Notes: generated from the letters alone by a model not told the origin. A stretch of 33,957 nucleotides of DNA from Sedimentisphaerales bacterium (GCA_016930855.1 JAFGFX010000228.1:1-33957), one strand, 5' to 3'. Positions 1 to 10,217 are shown, numbered from the stretch's first letter. Translations and numbers: made by a program.

Positions 1-1043
1 ACGATCCCCAGACCCGCCCGAAACGCATTCAGGACCTGGCGGTCGGTGATCTGAATCCGTATCCCCTGGCAGGGCTGATCCTTGTATTTGGAATCCAGCG
101 GGGTGAAATGGGCCGGTTGAAACTCCACGCCCGGCAGGTTCATCCGCTGCAGGGCGATCCTAAGTTCGCCGGCATTCAGCCACGGCGCCCCGAATTGCAG
201 GAACGGCCGCTCGGTTCCCCGTCCCTCGGAGACATTGGTGCCCTCCAGCAGGCAGGTGCCCGGATAGATCACCGCGGCGTCCAGCTCCTTGATGTTCGGC
301 GAGGGCGGCACAAACGTCAATCCCGTCTGGTCAAACCACATCGTCCGCTTCCAGCCGGCGGCGACCACCACGCGCAGGTCCGCGCGGACGTGCCCGGTCA
401 GCCAGCCCTCGCCGTTGATCATCTTGGCCAGTTCGCCCACCGTCATTCCATGCCGCTCCGGGATCGGATGCATCCCCACGAAGCTGGCGAACTGCCTGTC
501 GAGAATATTGCCCTCCACCGCCACGCCGTTCAACGGATTGGGCCGATCGAGCACCACGAAGGGCTTGCCCTGCTCGGCCGCGGCCTCCAGGGCCAGCGTC
601 AGCGTCGAGATGTAGGTATAGTAGCGGGCCCCCACGTCCTGCATGTCGAACACCAGCACGTCCACGTCCTCCAGCATGGCGGGCGTGGGTTTCCTCGTCT
701 GGCCGTACACGCTGTACACGGCGACCTGCTCGTAGTGGTTGTCGCGGATGTCCTGACCCGCCTCGGCCGCACCGAACAGGCCGTGTTCCGGGGCGAACAA
801 TGCCGTCACCTTCACCTGCGGCATCTGCCGAAACACCTCGAGAATGGTCCGGCCGCGACTGTCCCGACCGGTATGATTGGTCAGTATCCCCACCCGCCGA
901 TGTTGAAACCAGTCGGCATGGTCGCCGACGCCATCCAGTCCCACCTGGACCTTGACCTGGCCCTGGCTGGGGCCCGGGCAGGCGAACCATACAACACATA
1001 GCATCACCATCCATCGAATAGAATTCTTCGTAGTACACAGCAT
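1..1043 (-). CDS. DUF1343 / NamZ-like exo-beta-N-acetylmuramidase family protein with N-terminal signal peptide (3' end truncated by window edge)
   Basis: Manual translation of the minus strand from ATG at 1043 is open to position 1: MLCTTKNSIRWMVMLCVVWFACPGPSQGQVKVQVGLDG...RRVGILTNHTGRDSRGRTILEVF...VTALFAPEHGLFGAAEAGQ...VYSVYGQTRKPTPAMLEDVDVLVFDMQDVGARYYTYISTL...VLDRPNPLNG...GTNVSEGRGTERPFLQFGAPW, typical of DUF1343. Absent from the ORF track because it runs off the window. Confidence 0.9.
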   Translation of the reverse strand, partial: MLCTTKNSIRWMVMLCVVWFACPGPSQGQVKVQVGLDGVGDHADWFQHRRVGILTNHTGRDSRGRTILEVFRQMPQVKVTALFAPEHGLFGAAEAGQDIRDNHYEQVAVYSVYGQTRKPTPAMLEDVDVLVFDMQDVGARYYTYISTLTLALEAAAEQGKPFVVLDRPNPLNGVAVEGNILDRQFASFVGMHPIPERHGMTVGELAKMINGEGWLTGHVRADLRVVVAAGWKRTMWFDQTGLTFVPPSPNIKELDAAVIYPGTCLLEGTNVSEGRGTERPFLQFGAPWLNAGELRIALQRMNLPGVEFQPAHFTPLDSKYKDQPCQGIRIQITDRQVLNAFRAGLGI

Positions 1044-1165
1044 AAGAGTTAACCCTCGTCCTTTCCGCGCAGTGCCTTGCGCCATCGTGACCACTACGGA
1101 CAGGAAACACCCCGATGAGTCCCGCGCCGTCAGGGGATCAGACGCCTCCAGATTGTTCGGCCCGA

Positions 1166-3166
1166 TCAGGGGGCACCAGCGGCGAGATCACGGCGCTGCC
1201 CGTCGATCTCAATATACCCCGAAATCCGGTCCGGGAAAAAGGTTATTTTCACGCCGCCGATTCGTACGGCGATTTTCCCGTCCCCTTTTTGCAGGACGGC
1301 CGGCTCGACGGTATCCACGTCCGCGTCGGTCGCCGTCAACACGTGCAAAAACACATCCGCCCGGGCGGCCGTTGGACAGGCAACCTCGATGCGGCAGGCG
1401 GGCGCCGGACCCGTATCCCGCCGGGGCGGGTACGCCTTTCCGCCGTAGCGATACAGATCGGGGCCGCTGACGCAGCGGATCTCGGGCCGCTCGGGCAGCA
1501 GCGTCTGGACGAACAACCGGCCTTGGCCGTTGGTGACGACCAAGTAGTTTTTCTCCTGCCGGGGCGGTTTCATCGCCTGCAGCAGCCAGGTTTTGCGAAA
1601 CCCCGGATCAGTGGCGACCACCCGGTCGAAGACGACGAAGGTGCCCGGCCGCAGAAAGACGATCTGCCGCGTGAAGAGCTTCAATTTCTTCGCCGAGTAG
1701 GCCCGCGAACAATCGCCCGCCACGTACAGGTAGGAGCCGTGGTCTTGGCAGGCCACGATATCGGCGATGTCGTAGAGGGCGCGCTGCCGCTGCCACTGCT
1801 GCGGGTCCGAGACCGCCCCGTTATGGTGCGGCCAGTCGTGCGCCTGCCCGCCGTCGTTGCCGGTCACCTCACCGGCGCGGATGGCCGGCCAGATTTCCTG
1901 AGGATCGTGCACCAGGATCGTATTGTGGGCAATACTTCGCAGGTGGTAATTGACGTCGTGCGGGGAGCCGAAGTCATCGTAATGGCCGCCGTCGCCGGCC
2001 AGCTCCTCGTGTTTAAAAATCAGGAAATGCCCGGCGTCCAGATGCTGATGGGCGGTGAAGCGGTCGCCGCAGGTGAAAAGGAAATAGGTGGCCTCCTCGT
2101 CCCAGCCGCTGCGGGCATATACGCGGCCGGCGCCGCGGCTGTAATGGGACAGTTTGAAGGCGGATAGGTCTGCCGCTTTGACGGTAGAATCCCGCCAGAG
2201 AAAATCCTGGTAGGCGTACGCGCCCACGCTGCAGCGGGGCGTCGTTTCGTTGAAGGCGTGCACCGCCTGATGGGCCGGATCGTCGCCAAAGTGATTCACC
2301 AGGATCCGCCGGGCCGACAGGGCCTTGTCGCGGTCGCCGCCGAAGACCCGGCCGCCGCCGTCGCCCAGGGGTAGCGGCCGCCGGGAGCCGTAGATCCCGA
2401 TGCCGGGATACATCTCGAACATGCTCGCGACGGCACGGTTCCGGAAAAAATCCGGCGCATCGGCGTAGTAGTCCCTGCCTTCACAGAACCGCGCCGCCTC
2501 GCAGAACCACAGCCATTCATACAGCCAGTAGTGGATGTAATACCCCTCCGCCCAGCCGCCGCCCGCCCCGGCCAGTTCCAGCGCCGGCGCCGCCCGCTGT
2601 CGCCAATCCTCTTCCAGGGCACGCAGAATCCCCGGCGCGCGTTCGTTTTCCTCATAGGCGGCGTAACAGGCCAGGCCGATGCCCCAGTGCTTGTAGCCGT
2701 ACCAGCCGTTGTGAAACACGTGCGTCTCCGACTGGATATTGGCATCCACGGTCCGGTTCACGTAGTCGTGGAATGCCTGGCGCTGCGGGGGGGTCCAGTA
2801 GTCGTAACAGAGGTCGTACACCAGTGCGCAGAGGGCCAGATCGTGCCCGAAGGGCGTATGGCCTTTTTTGATCGGTCCTTCGATGAGGGCAAGCACCTCT
2901 TGGACCGCCCGCCTGCCGAGCGAGCCATCCTGCTCGATCGCGCAGACCAGCGCCCTCGAAATCACCCTGGCCGGATCCGATTCGGCCTGCTCCCGGGCGA
3001 CGCGTGCCATCCGCTCATACGCCTGGCTTCGCTGCCGGGCCAGCTGTTGCAGTCTCTGCCGGTCGCCCAGCAGGCGGGGATGACCCGCCGTGACGGCGGC
3101 GTTCAGACTGGCCGCCGCGGCGCACATCCCCGTGCCGATCCCGAGAATGAACAGCCATCTTGACAA
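1166..3166 (-). CDS. Heparinase II/III-like (polysaccharide lyase-type) secreted protein
   Basis: 666-aa ORF with signal peptide; 'HPRLLGDRQRLQQLA' N-terminus and 'FTAHQHLDAGHFLIFKHEELAGDGGHYDDFGSPHDVNYHLRSIAHNTILVHDP', resembling the heparinase II/III C-terminal domain. Confidence 0.85.
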   Translation of the reverse strand: MSRWLFILGIGTGMCAAAASLNAAVTAGHPRLLGDRQRLQQLARQRSQAYERMARVAREQAESDPARVISRALVCAIEQDGSLGRRAVQEVLALIEGPIKKGHTPFGHDLALCALVYDLCYDYWTPPQRQAFHDYVNRTVDANIQSETHVFHNGWYGYKHWGIGLACYAAYEENERAPGILRALEEDWRQRAAPALELAGAGGGWAEGYYIHYWLYEWLWFCEAARFCEGRDYYADAPDFFRNRAVASMFEMYPGIGIYGSRRPLPLGDGGGRVFGGDRDKALSARRILVNHFGDDPAHQAVHAFNETTPRCSVGAYAYQDFLWRDSTVKAADLSAFKLSHYSRGAGRVYARSGWDEEATYFLFTCGDRFTAHQHLDAGHFLIFKHEELAGDGGHYDDFGSPHDVNYHLRSIAHNTILVHDPQEIWPAIRAGEVTGNDGGQAHDWPHHNGAVSDPQQWQRQRALYDIADIVACQDHGSYLYVAGDCSRAYSAKKLKLFTRQIVFLRPGTFVVFDRVVATDPGFRKTWLLQAMKPPRQEKNYLVVTNGQGRLFVQTLLPERPEIRCVSGPDLYRYGGKAYPPRRDTGPAPACRIEVACPTAARADVFLHVLTATDADVDTVEPAVLQKGDGKIAVRIGGVKITFFPDRISGYIEIDGQRRDLAAGAP

Positions 3167-3227
3167 CGGATTCTCCCTGGCGAGGGGAACACCCCCGCCC
3201 CGTCGCGCCGGGGCGTTCCTTTGCCCG

Positions 3228-4013
3228 CTAGATCTGGGAACAGGATGCCGGCCGCAAAAACAGATTCGTTATCCCGCAGAGGATTTTTTTGTCGGCGTAT
3301 TCCGGCAGGGAACTGATCTGTTTCCACTCCGGGTGATTAACGAAGGTCCTCCAGTTCGCCTGGCGTTCCTGGTCATCCTTGAATACCAGCATGTAGGTCA
3401 GGTTCGGCATGCGGTCGCCGGCGATCGATTCACCGAAGAACACCGGATGCAGCCCGCACGTGCGGAAGATGGCGATCTCCGCCCGATTGAACATCTCGAT
3501 CTTCTTCTGTCCGGTCAGGACGCTGGGGCTTTCGTAGATCCGCAGCTGCAGGATCCGGCCTTCGCTGCGGATGGGAGTTTCCAGCTGCGGCATGCCGGCG
3601 AAGGCGGCCAGCAGCGAGCATTCGATCCGCTTATAGGCCGGATCGGAGGCGGCAGCCTGGAGGAAATCCGCCCCCGCCGCGAGAAATTCCGAATCGGCCA
3701 GAAGCCTCTCGGTGCCGCGGGCGAACGATTCCAGCGACCGATGCCGCAGGAGCACATGGGCCGGCCCGAGTTTGTCCTGTGGATAGAACACCCCCACCGG
3801 CGCGATCTGGATGCGATTCAGGGCCGGAATCATGGCTCGCTGCAGGAAGAGATCGAGCCCTTCCTTTTGCTTTTCCGTATCCAGCTGATAGCGGCGCAGC
3901 TCATAATAATCCCGCTGGGTAGCGCCGCCCGCGGATTGCCCGTGCAGCAGGCAACTCGTCAGCGGTGCCGCGCCTGCCGCGCAGGCGGCCGTCAGGAAAT
4001 CGCGTCTTCTCAT
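3228..4013 (-). CDS. NIPSNAP-family protein with Tat-type signal
   Basis: MRRRDFLTAACAAGAAPLTSC...(twin-Arg leader) then 'YYELRRYQLDTEKQKEGLDLFLQRAMIPALNRIQIAPVGVF' and 'LQLRIYESPSVLTGQKKIEMFNRAEIAIFRTCGLHPVFFGESIAGDRMPNLTYMLVF', NIPSNAP-like ferredoxin-fold repeats. Start placed at MRRRDF rather than the longer ORF start. Confidence 0.8.
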   Translation of the reverse strand: MRRRDFLTAACAAGAAPLTSCLLHGQSAGGATQRDYYELRRYQLDTEKQKEGLDLFLQRAMIPALNRIQIAPVGVFYPQDKLGPAHVLLRHRSLESFARGTERLLADSEFLAAGADFLQAAASDPAYKRIECSLLAAFAGMPQLETPIRSEGRILQLRIYESPSVLTGQKKIEMFNRAEIAIFRTCGLHPVFFGESIAGDRMPNLTYMLVFKDDQERQANWRTFVNHPEWKQISSLPEYADKKILCGITNLFLRPASCSQI

Positions 4014-4289
4014 GATAACATCCTCCTTGGCCAGGGTTTGTCTCATCCGGCCTCTGATCGCGCGCCGGTTTCTCGTTGGGCCGGACGCCTCCACGGCGGC
4101 TTACGGCCGGGGCCCATCATAGACAATGTTCGGTTGTTTTTCATTCCAATTCTTAGGCTATTTTTAAGGGAGAATACGCGGCGACCTGTCGTAAGTGATT
4201 GTTTCGCCGAACCATATATTTCCGGTTGCCGCCGGAATCGATTCCTCCGTAATAGAAGGTCCGCTATCTCGGATACCCCCGAATACGGC

Positions 4290-4318
4290 TTGCATTTTTG
4301 TCGGCCCTGTTCTATAAT
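4290..4318 (+). promoter_or_regulatory. Candidate sigma70-type promoter TTGCAT-N17-TATAAT upstream of the dockerin-like gene
   Basis: TTGCAT at 4290-4295, 17-nt spacer, TATAAT at 4313-4318; would give a leader of about 225 nt. Confidence 0.45.
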
Positions 4319-4550
4319 GAAACTGTATCTGGATAATGAGCCCGAAAGACTAACGTGGTCCAGGTGCCGCGTCTGGAGGGATCATTTCGTTGAGTATCTA
4401 TGGTTCAGCACCAAGTCCGGCCGTGTATTTTTTCGTTTCTGATGCTCTGGATCAGTATGCTACCGGCGAATCCGTTCGCCACAGGGGCCGGCAGTTTCGG
4501 CCTTCGGCGTAACCTTCGCGTTGTCCGGGCAGCTCAAAAAGGAGAAAGCC

Positions 4551-5483
4551 ATGCGCCCGCAAACAAACTTTTTTCGGTTCGAGTCTATCCGTTTCCGCGC
4601 CCGAGGCATTTGTCGAATCCGGCCGGCGGCCGTCCGGATCGCCCTGCCGCTGCTCTATCTGGCTCTGGTCGCCACCGCGCCGGCGGGAGCCAAGGTCAAC
4701 GGCGACTGCGCCGTGAATTCCTCCACTGGTTTCTGCCAATTCAAGGATAAAGAGTGCAAAATCACCGTGGACGGCGTCTCCAAGGACGGCAAGTGCAAAA
4801 GCCATACCGTCGCCACGATCGGGGGGGTATGCGTCTGTACGCCCAACGACGGCAGCAAGGTGCAGGAGACCAAGGCCAATGCCGCTCCGAGCTCCGGACC
4901 GGGCCCCGTACCGCCGGCCCCGGCCACGATCGAATTTATCATCGCGCCGCCACCCGGCGAAGGGACCATCGCCCTCGTGCCGGAATTTCTCGGCGGGGGG
5001 ATGGTCTTTGTCCCGGATTTTGCCGGGGCGGTCTCGATGCAGATCCTGCCCGGCGGCAGTCCCGACCTGGACGTGGTTCAAATCATCGGCGGCATGGCGG
5101 ACGCCGGACCGGTCATGCTGCCCAACGGCCAATCCACCGGTTTCAACCATTTTGAGTTTGCCGGCCCCGGCATCCTGGAGGGCACCCTCGACCGCACGAC
5201 CGGTGCGTTTTTCTTTACCGCGACCGGCGTATTGACTAATGAACTCTTTCCTCCATCGCGGCCGATTGAAACCGTCGGGCAGTATTTCGGCCTCGTCGAC
5301 ATGGCCACCGGCGAGGCGCAGGTGGATACCACCACCTTCGATCTTATGCCGCCGCCCTGTGACGGCGGTTACCTGCCGGGCGATCTCAACGGCGATTGCT
5401 ACGTCAACCTGCTCGACTTTTACATCATGGCAACCCATTGGCTGGCCTGCAACGAACCGGCCGATCCCGATTGCTGGGATTAG
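4551..5483 (+). CDS. Secreted hypothetical protein with a C-terminal dockerin type I-like EF-hand segment
   Basis: ATG at 4551 preceded by GGAGAAAG; hydrophobic leader 'IRIALPLLYLALVATAPAGA'; C-terminus 'GDLNGDCYVNLLDFYIMATHWLACNEPADPDCWD'. Confidence 0.75.
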   Translation: MRPQTNFFRFESIRFRARGICRIRPAAVRIALPLLYLALVATAPAGAKVNGDCAVNSSTGFCQFKDKECKITVDGVSKDGKCKSHTVATIGGVCVCTPNDGSKVQETKANAAPSSGPGPVPPAPATIEFIIAPPPGEGTIALVPEFLGGGMVFVPDFAGAVSMQILPGGSPDLDVVQIIGGMADAGPVMLPNGQSTGFNHFEFAGPGILEGTLDRTTGAFFFTATGVLTNELFPPSRPIETVGQYFGLVDMATGEAQVDTTTFDLMPPPCDGGYLPGDLNGDCYVNLLDFYIMATHWLACNEPADPDCWD

Positions 5484-5838
5484 GCGGCGAAGTCGCGTTG
5501 AGCTGCGCGTTCCAATCCAACTGCCGGATCGGTTAAAACAAAAACAGCATTACGGCGGGTCCCCCTCCCGGACGGCGGCTTCTATTTGGGGACCCCCATT
5601 CGTCCGATAACCACCGGATCCCTTCTTTCTTGCCTGCCTGATGCCTCTTGGCCGGATATACGGCGTCTCAGCGAACTCCTTGCCGCAGCGCCCTCTTCAG
5701 GGGATGTGACATGGGTGTTGCTGTCCACGCCCGATTGTGCCGGGCCGCCCATTCTGGCGAAGGGATATTTTTCCGGAACAGGCAAACCAAGACGGTACGT
5801 TGCCATGCCGATACTTAAACAAGTGTAGACAGAGATAA

Positions 5839-5989
5839 CCCAAACCATTAATCCCGGGTGCGACACGGGGCTTCGATGGTTGGGCGGATAGGTACTGGAT
5901 CGGAACATGCATGTGTAAGATCCGTTAGGGGACGTGGGCATCCAGGGGGTGGATCTTCCCGGCCCGTCGATGCGACGGGGAAACCCACG
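5839..5989 (+). ncRNA. Candidate structured 5' leader of the TonB-dependent receptor gene, class unassigned
   Basis: CCC-A-AACCAT (5839-5848) pairs with ATGGTTGGG (5876-5884); CGTGGG (5933-5938) pairs with CCCACG (5984-5989), enclosing hairpins ATCCA/TGGAT (5940-5954) and CCCGTCG-ATG-CGACGGG (5963-5979). Confidence 0.4.
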
Positions 5990-6046
5990 CGCTTAAGGAT
6001 GGGCACAACGCAACCAGAGGTCGGGGTATGACGGTTCCGAGGCGAT

Positions 6047-8107
6047 ATGCGGATACAGGCAGATGCGGGCGACATGGGATCAAGTGCGATACAAAATGTG
6101 ATTAGTATCTTGGCCCTGATGTTGTTGGGGTTTTTCGGGGGGCGATCCCCCTTTCTTGCGGCCGCGGAGACGGCCGGTCCCCAAGCCACTGCGGAATCGG
6201 ACCGGCCGGAGGCTTCGGAATTACTGAACCTGTCGCTCGAAGACCTGATGAACATCGAGGTCACCTCGGTGGCGGGGGTGGAGCAATCCTGGTTCACTAC
6301 GCCGGCGGCGATGTATGTGATTACCGCCGAGGACATCCGCCGCAGCGGGCACCGAAGCATTGCGGAACTTCTGCGGATGGTGCCCGGCCTGGCGGTCAGC
6401 CAGATGGATTCCCGTCACTGGGCGATTACGGTGCGCGGTTTCAATACGATCTTTGCCAACAAGCTGCTGGTTCTGATCGACGGCCGGATCGTGTACGATC
6501 CGATATTTGCCGGCACCCTGTGGGACCTCCAGGACCTCCTGCTGGAGGATATCGAGCGGATCGAGGTGATCCGCGGTCCCGGGGCCACCCTCTGGGGCGC
6601 CAACGCGGTCAACGGCGTCATCAATATCACCACCAAATCAGCCCGGGACAGCCAGGGCGGCTATTGGCTCGGCGGGGCGGGAACCGAGGAAAGGGGTTTC
6701 GGGGCGGTTCGCTACGGCGGGAAAGTGAATGATCAAGCGCATTACCGCGTTTGGACGAAGTACTTCAACCGGGATAATTTTCAGGATCCTTCCGGCGCCG
6801 ATCGTCCCGACGACTGGGACTTCTCGCACGGGGGCTTCCGCCTGGATATCGAGGGGCAAAACGACACCGCGCTGATGCTGCAAGGCGACATGTTTTACAG
6901 CGATCGAATGGGCGAAGGGACCCGGGTGGCCGTACCGGGTCATCTGACCTGGATCGGCGTGGATCGGGACGGTCGCTCTGCCGGCGGCAACGTGCTGTTT
7001 CGCTTGCGGCAGGACAACTCAGCCACCTCGGACTGGACCCTGCAGGGGTACTATAACTTCGGAAAGACTGTCGCGTTCGCCGGGCTGGGGGTCCAGCGCC
7101 ATACGGTGGACCTCGATTTTCGCTATCATTTCCGGTGGGGCGACTTCCAGGAAATCGTTACCGGTCTGGCCTGGCATCACACCCGCGACCATACCGAAGC
7201 GGGGGCGTTCGCCGGCTTTGATCCCGCCATTCGCACCGCCGACACCTTCAGCGGCTTCGTCCAGGACACCCTGACGATAGCTCCCGATGCGCTGTTTGCC
7301 ATGCTGGGTTCCAAGTTTGAGCATAATGACTATACCGGCTTTGAAATCCAGCCGAGCGCGCGCCTGTGGTGGACGCCCAATCCGCGGCAAACAATCTGGA
7401 CGTCGGTATCCCGCCCGGTGCGAACGCCCTCCCGCGCCGAATCGGACGGCGATCTCACGCTGGCTTATGTCGATGTGGGCCTGGTGTCGGGCGGCGGCCC
7501 CCTGGGGGTGTATTGGCCGGTCAAGCTGCAGGGCAACTCCGACGTGGAGTCGGAGGAACTGACTGCCTATGAATTGGGGTATCGGGTCCAACTGACGAAC
7601 GAGCTGAGTCTGGATACCGCGGCCTTCTACAACGATTACCGAAAGCTGATCACCTTTTCCGCGGACGAGTTCGGTTCGTTTGACAATCTCGCCTCGGCGA
7701 AGACCTATGGCCTGGAAACCGCGTTCACCTGGCGGCCGTACGAGCAATGGAAAGTGGTCGGCAGCCACTCCTTTTTCCGATACGACATCCCCCAGGGCCA
7801 CACGGTGGATGTGGAGTTGTCGACCCCCCGGAACCTGTTCCAGGTCCGTTCCTATCTGAATCTTGCGCAGAATCTGGACGTCAACGCCGCGACCTACTAC
7901 ACGGACAACAATCCGGACGACGACGCCCCGGCCTATCTGCGTTTCGATCTCGGGGTTACCTGGCGGCCGACGAAGAACCTGGAGTTGTCGCTGGTCGGCC
8001 AGAACCTGCTGGACGATTCCCACTATGAAATGACCAATCCCCTGTTTCTGTCGGCGCCGACGGAAGTGCCGCGGAGCATGTACGGACAACTCGTGTATCG
8101 ATTCTAA
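6047..8107 (+). CDS. TonB-dependent receptor
   Basis: 686 aa; plug domain 'LMNIEVTSVAGVEQSWFTTPAAMYVITAEDIRRSGHRSIAELLRMVPGLAVSQMDSRHWAITVRGFN...RIEVIRGPGATLWGANAVNGVINITTK', long beta-barrel, terminal aromatic '...YGQLVYRF'. Confidence 0.92.
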   Translation: MRIQADAGDMGSSAIQNVISILALMLLGFFGGRSPFLAAAETAGPQATAESDRPEASELLNLSLEDLMNIEVTSVAGVEQSWFTTPAAMYVITAEDIRRSGHRSIAELLRMVPGLAVSQMDSRHWAITVRGFNTIFANKLLVLIDGRIVYDPIFAGTLWDLQDLLLEDIERIEVIRGPGATLWGANAVNGVINITTKSARDSQGGYWLGGAGTEERGFGAVRYGGKVNDQAHYRVWTKYFNRDNFQDPSGADRPDDWDFSHGGFRLDIEGQNDTALMLQGDMFYSDRMGEGTRVAVPGHLTWIGVDRDGRSAGGNVLFRLRQDNSATSDWTLQGYYNFGKTVAFAGLGVQRHTVDLDFRYHFRWGDFQEIVTGLAWHHTRDHTEAGAFAGFDPAIRTADTFSGFVQDTLTIAPDALFAMLGSKFEHNDYTGFEIQPSARLWWTPNPRQTIWTSVSRPVRTPSRAESDGDLTLAYVDVGLVSGGGPLGVYWPVKLQGNSDVESEELTAYELGYRVQLTNELSLDTAAFYNDYRKLITFSADEFGSFDNLASAKTYGLETAFTWRPYEQWKVVGSHSFFRYDIPQGHTVDVELSTPRNLFQVRSYLNLAQNLDVNAATYYTDNNPDDDAPAYLRFDLGVTWRPTKNLELSLVGQNLLDDSHYEMTNPLFLSAPTEVPRSMYGQLVYRF

Positions 8108-8209
8108 GGATGCCTGACGGACGAAAGGGTACTCGTCGAGATCTGCTCGTCTAAAGGCCTCGCCCCCTGAGGTGCGCCGCAGATGTGATCCACGGTCGGC
8201 AGGTGATAC

Positions 8210-9499
8210 TCAGGCCGTTTCCTTTTTCGGCAGGTCGGTAGTGGTAAACAGCGAGGTCTTGCCCTCGGCTACGTCCCGGTCGATCACATACTGGCCGACT
8301 TGCTCCTGTTCGGGCAGTTCGTACATGATGTTCAGCATGATCTCTTCCGTGACCGCGCGCAGGGCCCGGGCGCCGGTGTCGCGTTTGAGGGCCTTATGGG
8401 CGATGGCCTGCAGGGCGTCCTCGGTGAACGTCAACTCGCAGCCTTCCATTTCGAAGAACTTTTGGTACTGGCGGATCAGGGCGTTTTTCGGCTCGGTCAG
8501 GATCCGAATCAGCGCCGTTTCATCCAGCGGCTCCAGCGAGGCGGTCACCGGCAGCCGCCCGACCAGTTCCGGAATCATCCCGTAGTGAATCAAATCCTCC
8601 GGCGTGACCTGGCGGAGCACCTCGGCGGTCTGCGAGCAGGACTCGGCGGCCGGTTGCTGCTCGGCGGCGAATCCGATCATCTTCTTGCCGATCCGTTTCT
8701 TGATGATATCCTCGAGGCCGCTGAACGTGCCGCCGCAGATAAACAGGATCTGGGAGGTGTCCATCTGGATGTACTGCTGTTCCGGGTGCTTGCGGCCGCC
8801 CTGGGGCGGAATGTTGGCGATGGTTCCCTCCAGCAGCTTCAGCAGCGACTGCTGGACGCCTTCCCCCGAGACGTCCCGCGTGATGGAAACGTTCTGATTG
8901 GTCTTGCCGATCTTGTCGATCTCGTCCACGTAGATGATGCCGTGCTGGGCCGACTCGATGTCGAACTCCGCCGCCTGCAGGAGCCTCAGGAGGATGTTTT
9001 CCACGTCTTCCCCGACGTAGCCGGCCTCGGTGAGGGTGGTGGCGTCGCTGATGGCGAAGGGGACGTGCAGCAGGCGCGCCAGGGTGCGGGCCATGAGGGT
9101 TTTGCCGCAGCCGGTCGGCCCGATCAGCAGGACATTGCTTTTTTCGATCTCGACCTCGTCGTCATCGTCCATCAGGGTGTGATTGAGTCGCTTGTAGTGA
9201 TTGTGCACCGCCACCGCGAGGTTCTTCTTGGCGAACTCCTGTCCGATCACGTATTCGTCCATGATCTCCTTGATTTGCCGCGGCGAGGGAATCGCATCAA
9301 AGAGCGGTTGATCGCTGGCCAGTTTGCGTTTTTCCTGCCGGACGATATGGGAGCACAATTCGACGCAACTGGCGCAGATATAGATATTGTCGGGCCCTTC
9401 GATGATGGGGCCGACTTCGCGTTCCCGCTTGCCGCAAAAACTACAGGTCCCGCTTCGCCGCCGGGTGGTGCCGGCGCCGCTACGTTTTTTCGTTGCCAT
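8210..9499 (-). CDS. clpX: ATP-dependent Clp protease ATP-binding subunit ClpX
   Basis: Zinc finger '[31 protein letters not shown]', Walker A '[21 protein letters not shown]', 'DEIDKIGK', '[17 protein letters not shown]'. Confidence 0.98.
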   Translation of the reverse strand: MATKKRSGAGTTRRRSGTCSFCGKREREVGPIIEGPDNIYICASCVELCSHIVRQEKRKLASDQPLFDAIPSPRQIKEIMDEYVIGQEFAKKNLAVAVHNHYKRLNHTLMDDDDEVEIEKSNVLLIGPTGCGKTLMARTLARLLHVPFAISDATTLTEAGYVGEDVENILLRLLQAAEFDIESAQHGIIYVDEIDKIGKTNQNVSITRDVSGEGVQQSLLKLLEGTIANIPPQGGRKHPEQQYIQMDTSQILFICGGTFSGLEDIIKKRIGKKMIGFAAEQQPAAESCSQTAEVLRQVTPEDLIHYGMIPELVGRLPVTASLEPLDETALIRILTEPKNALIRQYQKFFEMEGCELTFTEDALQAIAHKALKRDTGARALRAVTEEIMLNIMYELPEQEQVGQYVIDRDVAEGKTSLFTTTDLPKKETA

Positions 9500-9602
9500 G
9501 ATGATCGTTCCTTTCCCGGACCATTATATACCCACCCCTTGGCCAGGTGCTAAGGGAAAATATCCATTCCGGCGACCGCGCCGTTCGAGCCGGGATTCGG
9601 GC

Positions 9603-9893
9603 CTATTTGGGCGTGCCGGGACGGTCCTGAGAGGTCCGGGCCGAATCCCAGGCGCCGCTTTCCTCGATCACCCGGGTCCGCAGGTTCTGGTATTCCTGCT
9701 CGGAGATCTGCCCCTCCTGACGCATCAGGCGCAGCTGTTCCAGGGTAAACGGGGTATTGCCGGTCGGATCGCTTTCCAGCGTTTTGCCGAATCGTCGGCG
9801 CACCCAAACCATCGCCGCCACGCCCCCCAGCAGCAGCAGGGCCAGGATCGATCCGATCCAGAGCATATCCTCGGCATTGATTTCGGCGATCAT
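9603..9893 (-). CDS. Small membrane protein with SHOCT-like C-terminal motif
   Basis: MIAEINAEDMLWIGSILALLLLGGVAAMVWVRRRF (one TM helix) then 'FTLEQLRLMRQEGQISEQEYQNLRTRVIEE'. Confidence 0.6.
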   Translation of the reverse strand: MIAEINAEDMLWIGSILALLLLGGVAAMVWVRRRFGKTLESDPTGNTPFTLEQLRLMRQEGQISEQEYQNLRTRVIEESGAWDSARTSQDRPGTPK

Positions 9894-10217
9894 GGAGGTC
9901 TCCGGTATATCCGCCTGATTGTTTATACTGCAAACGGCCGCTATCGTCAAATCCGTTGGGCCCGACGGCCCGGGCAAAGACAATACCGGCTGCATGGGGC
10001 GTAAATCGACGCCGCCGGCCGGAAGCATATTGTTCTGCGAGAGAAGAACTTACGATAGACTACGGGTATTTGCCCCCTGGGATTTTGGGGCTGGAGATCG
10101 CGAGGGAACCGCGGAATTGGTAGGCCCAGCACTCGTGGTCTGGCCCATCTGTCCCGTCATCCAAGAGGGACGGGGTTGGTGGGTGCGGGCTTTCGCTGCG
10201 GGCAAGAGGGCGACGGG

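Noticed and set aside
331-1110. 259-aa minus-strand ORF and 108-1001 plus-strand ORF
   Set aside because: Out-of-frame or antisense to the real DUF1343 gene (1-1043 minus), which the ORF track missed because it is partial.
5780-6046. Cobalamin or c-di-GMP-I riboswitch assignment
   Set aside because: Only short fragments resemble the conserved cores and the required full set of boxes is not present in order; kept as an unassigned structured leader.
10030-10217. Small RNA or terminator between the SHOCT-like gene and the CheY-like gene
   Set aside because: GC-rich short complementary runs only; no convincing stem plus U-tract or promoter.
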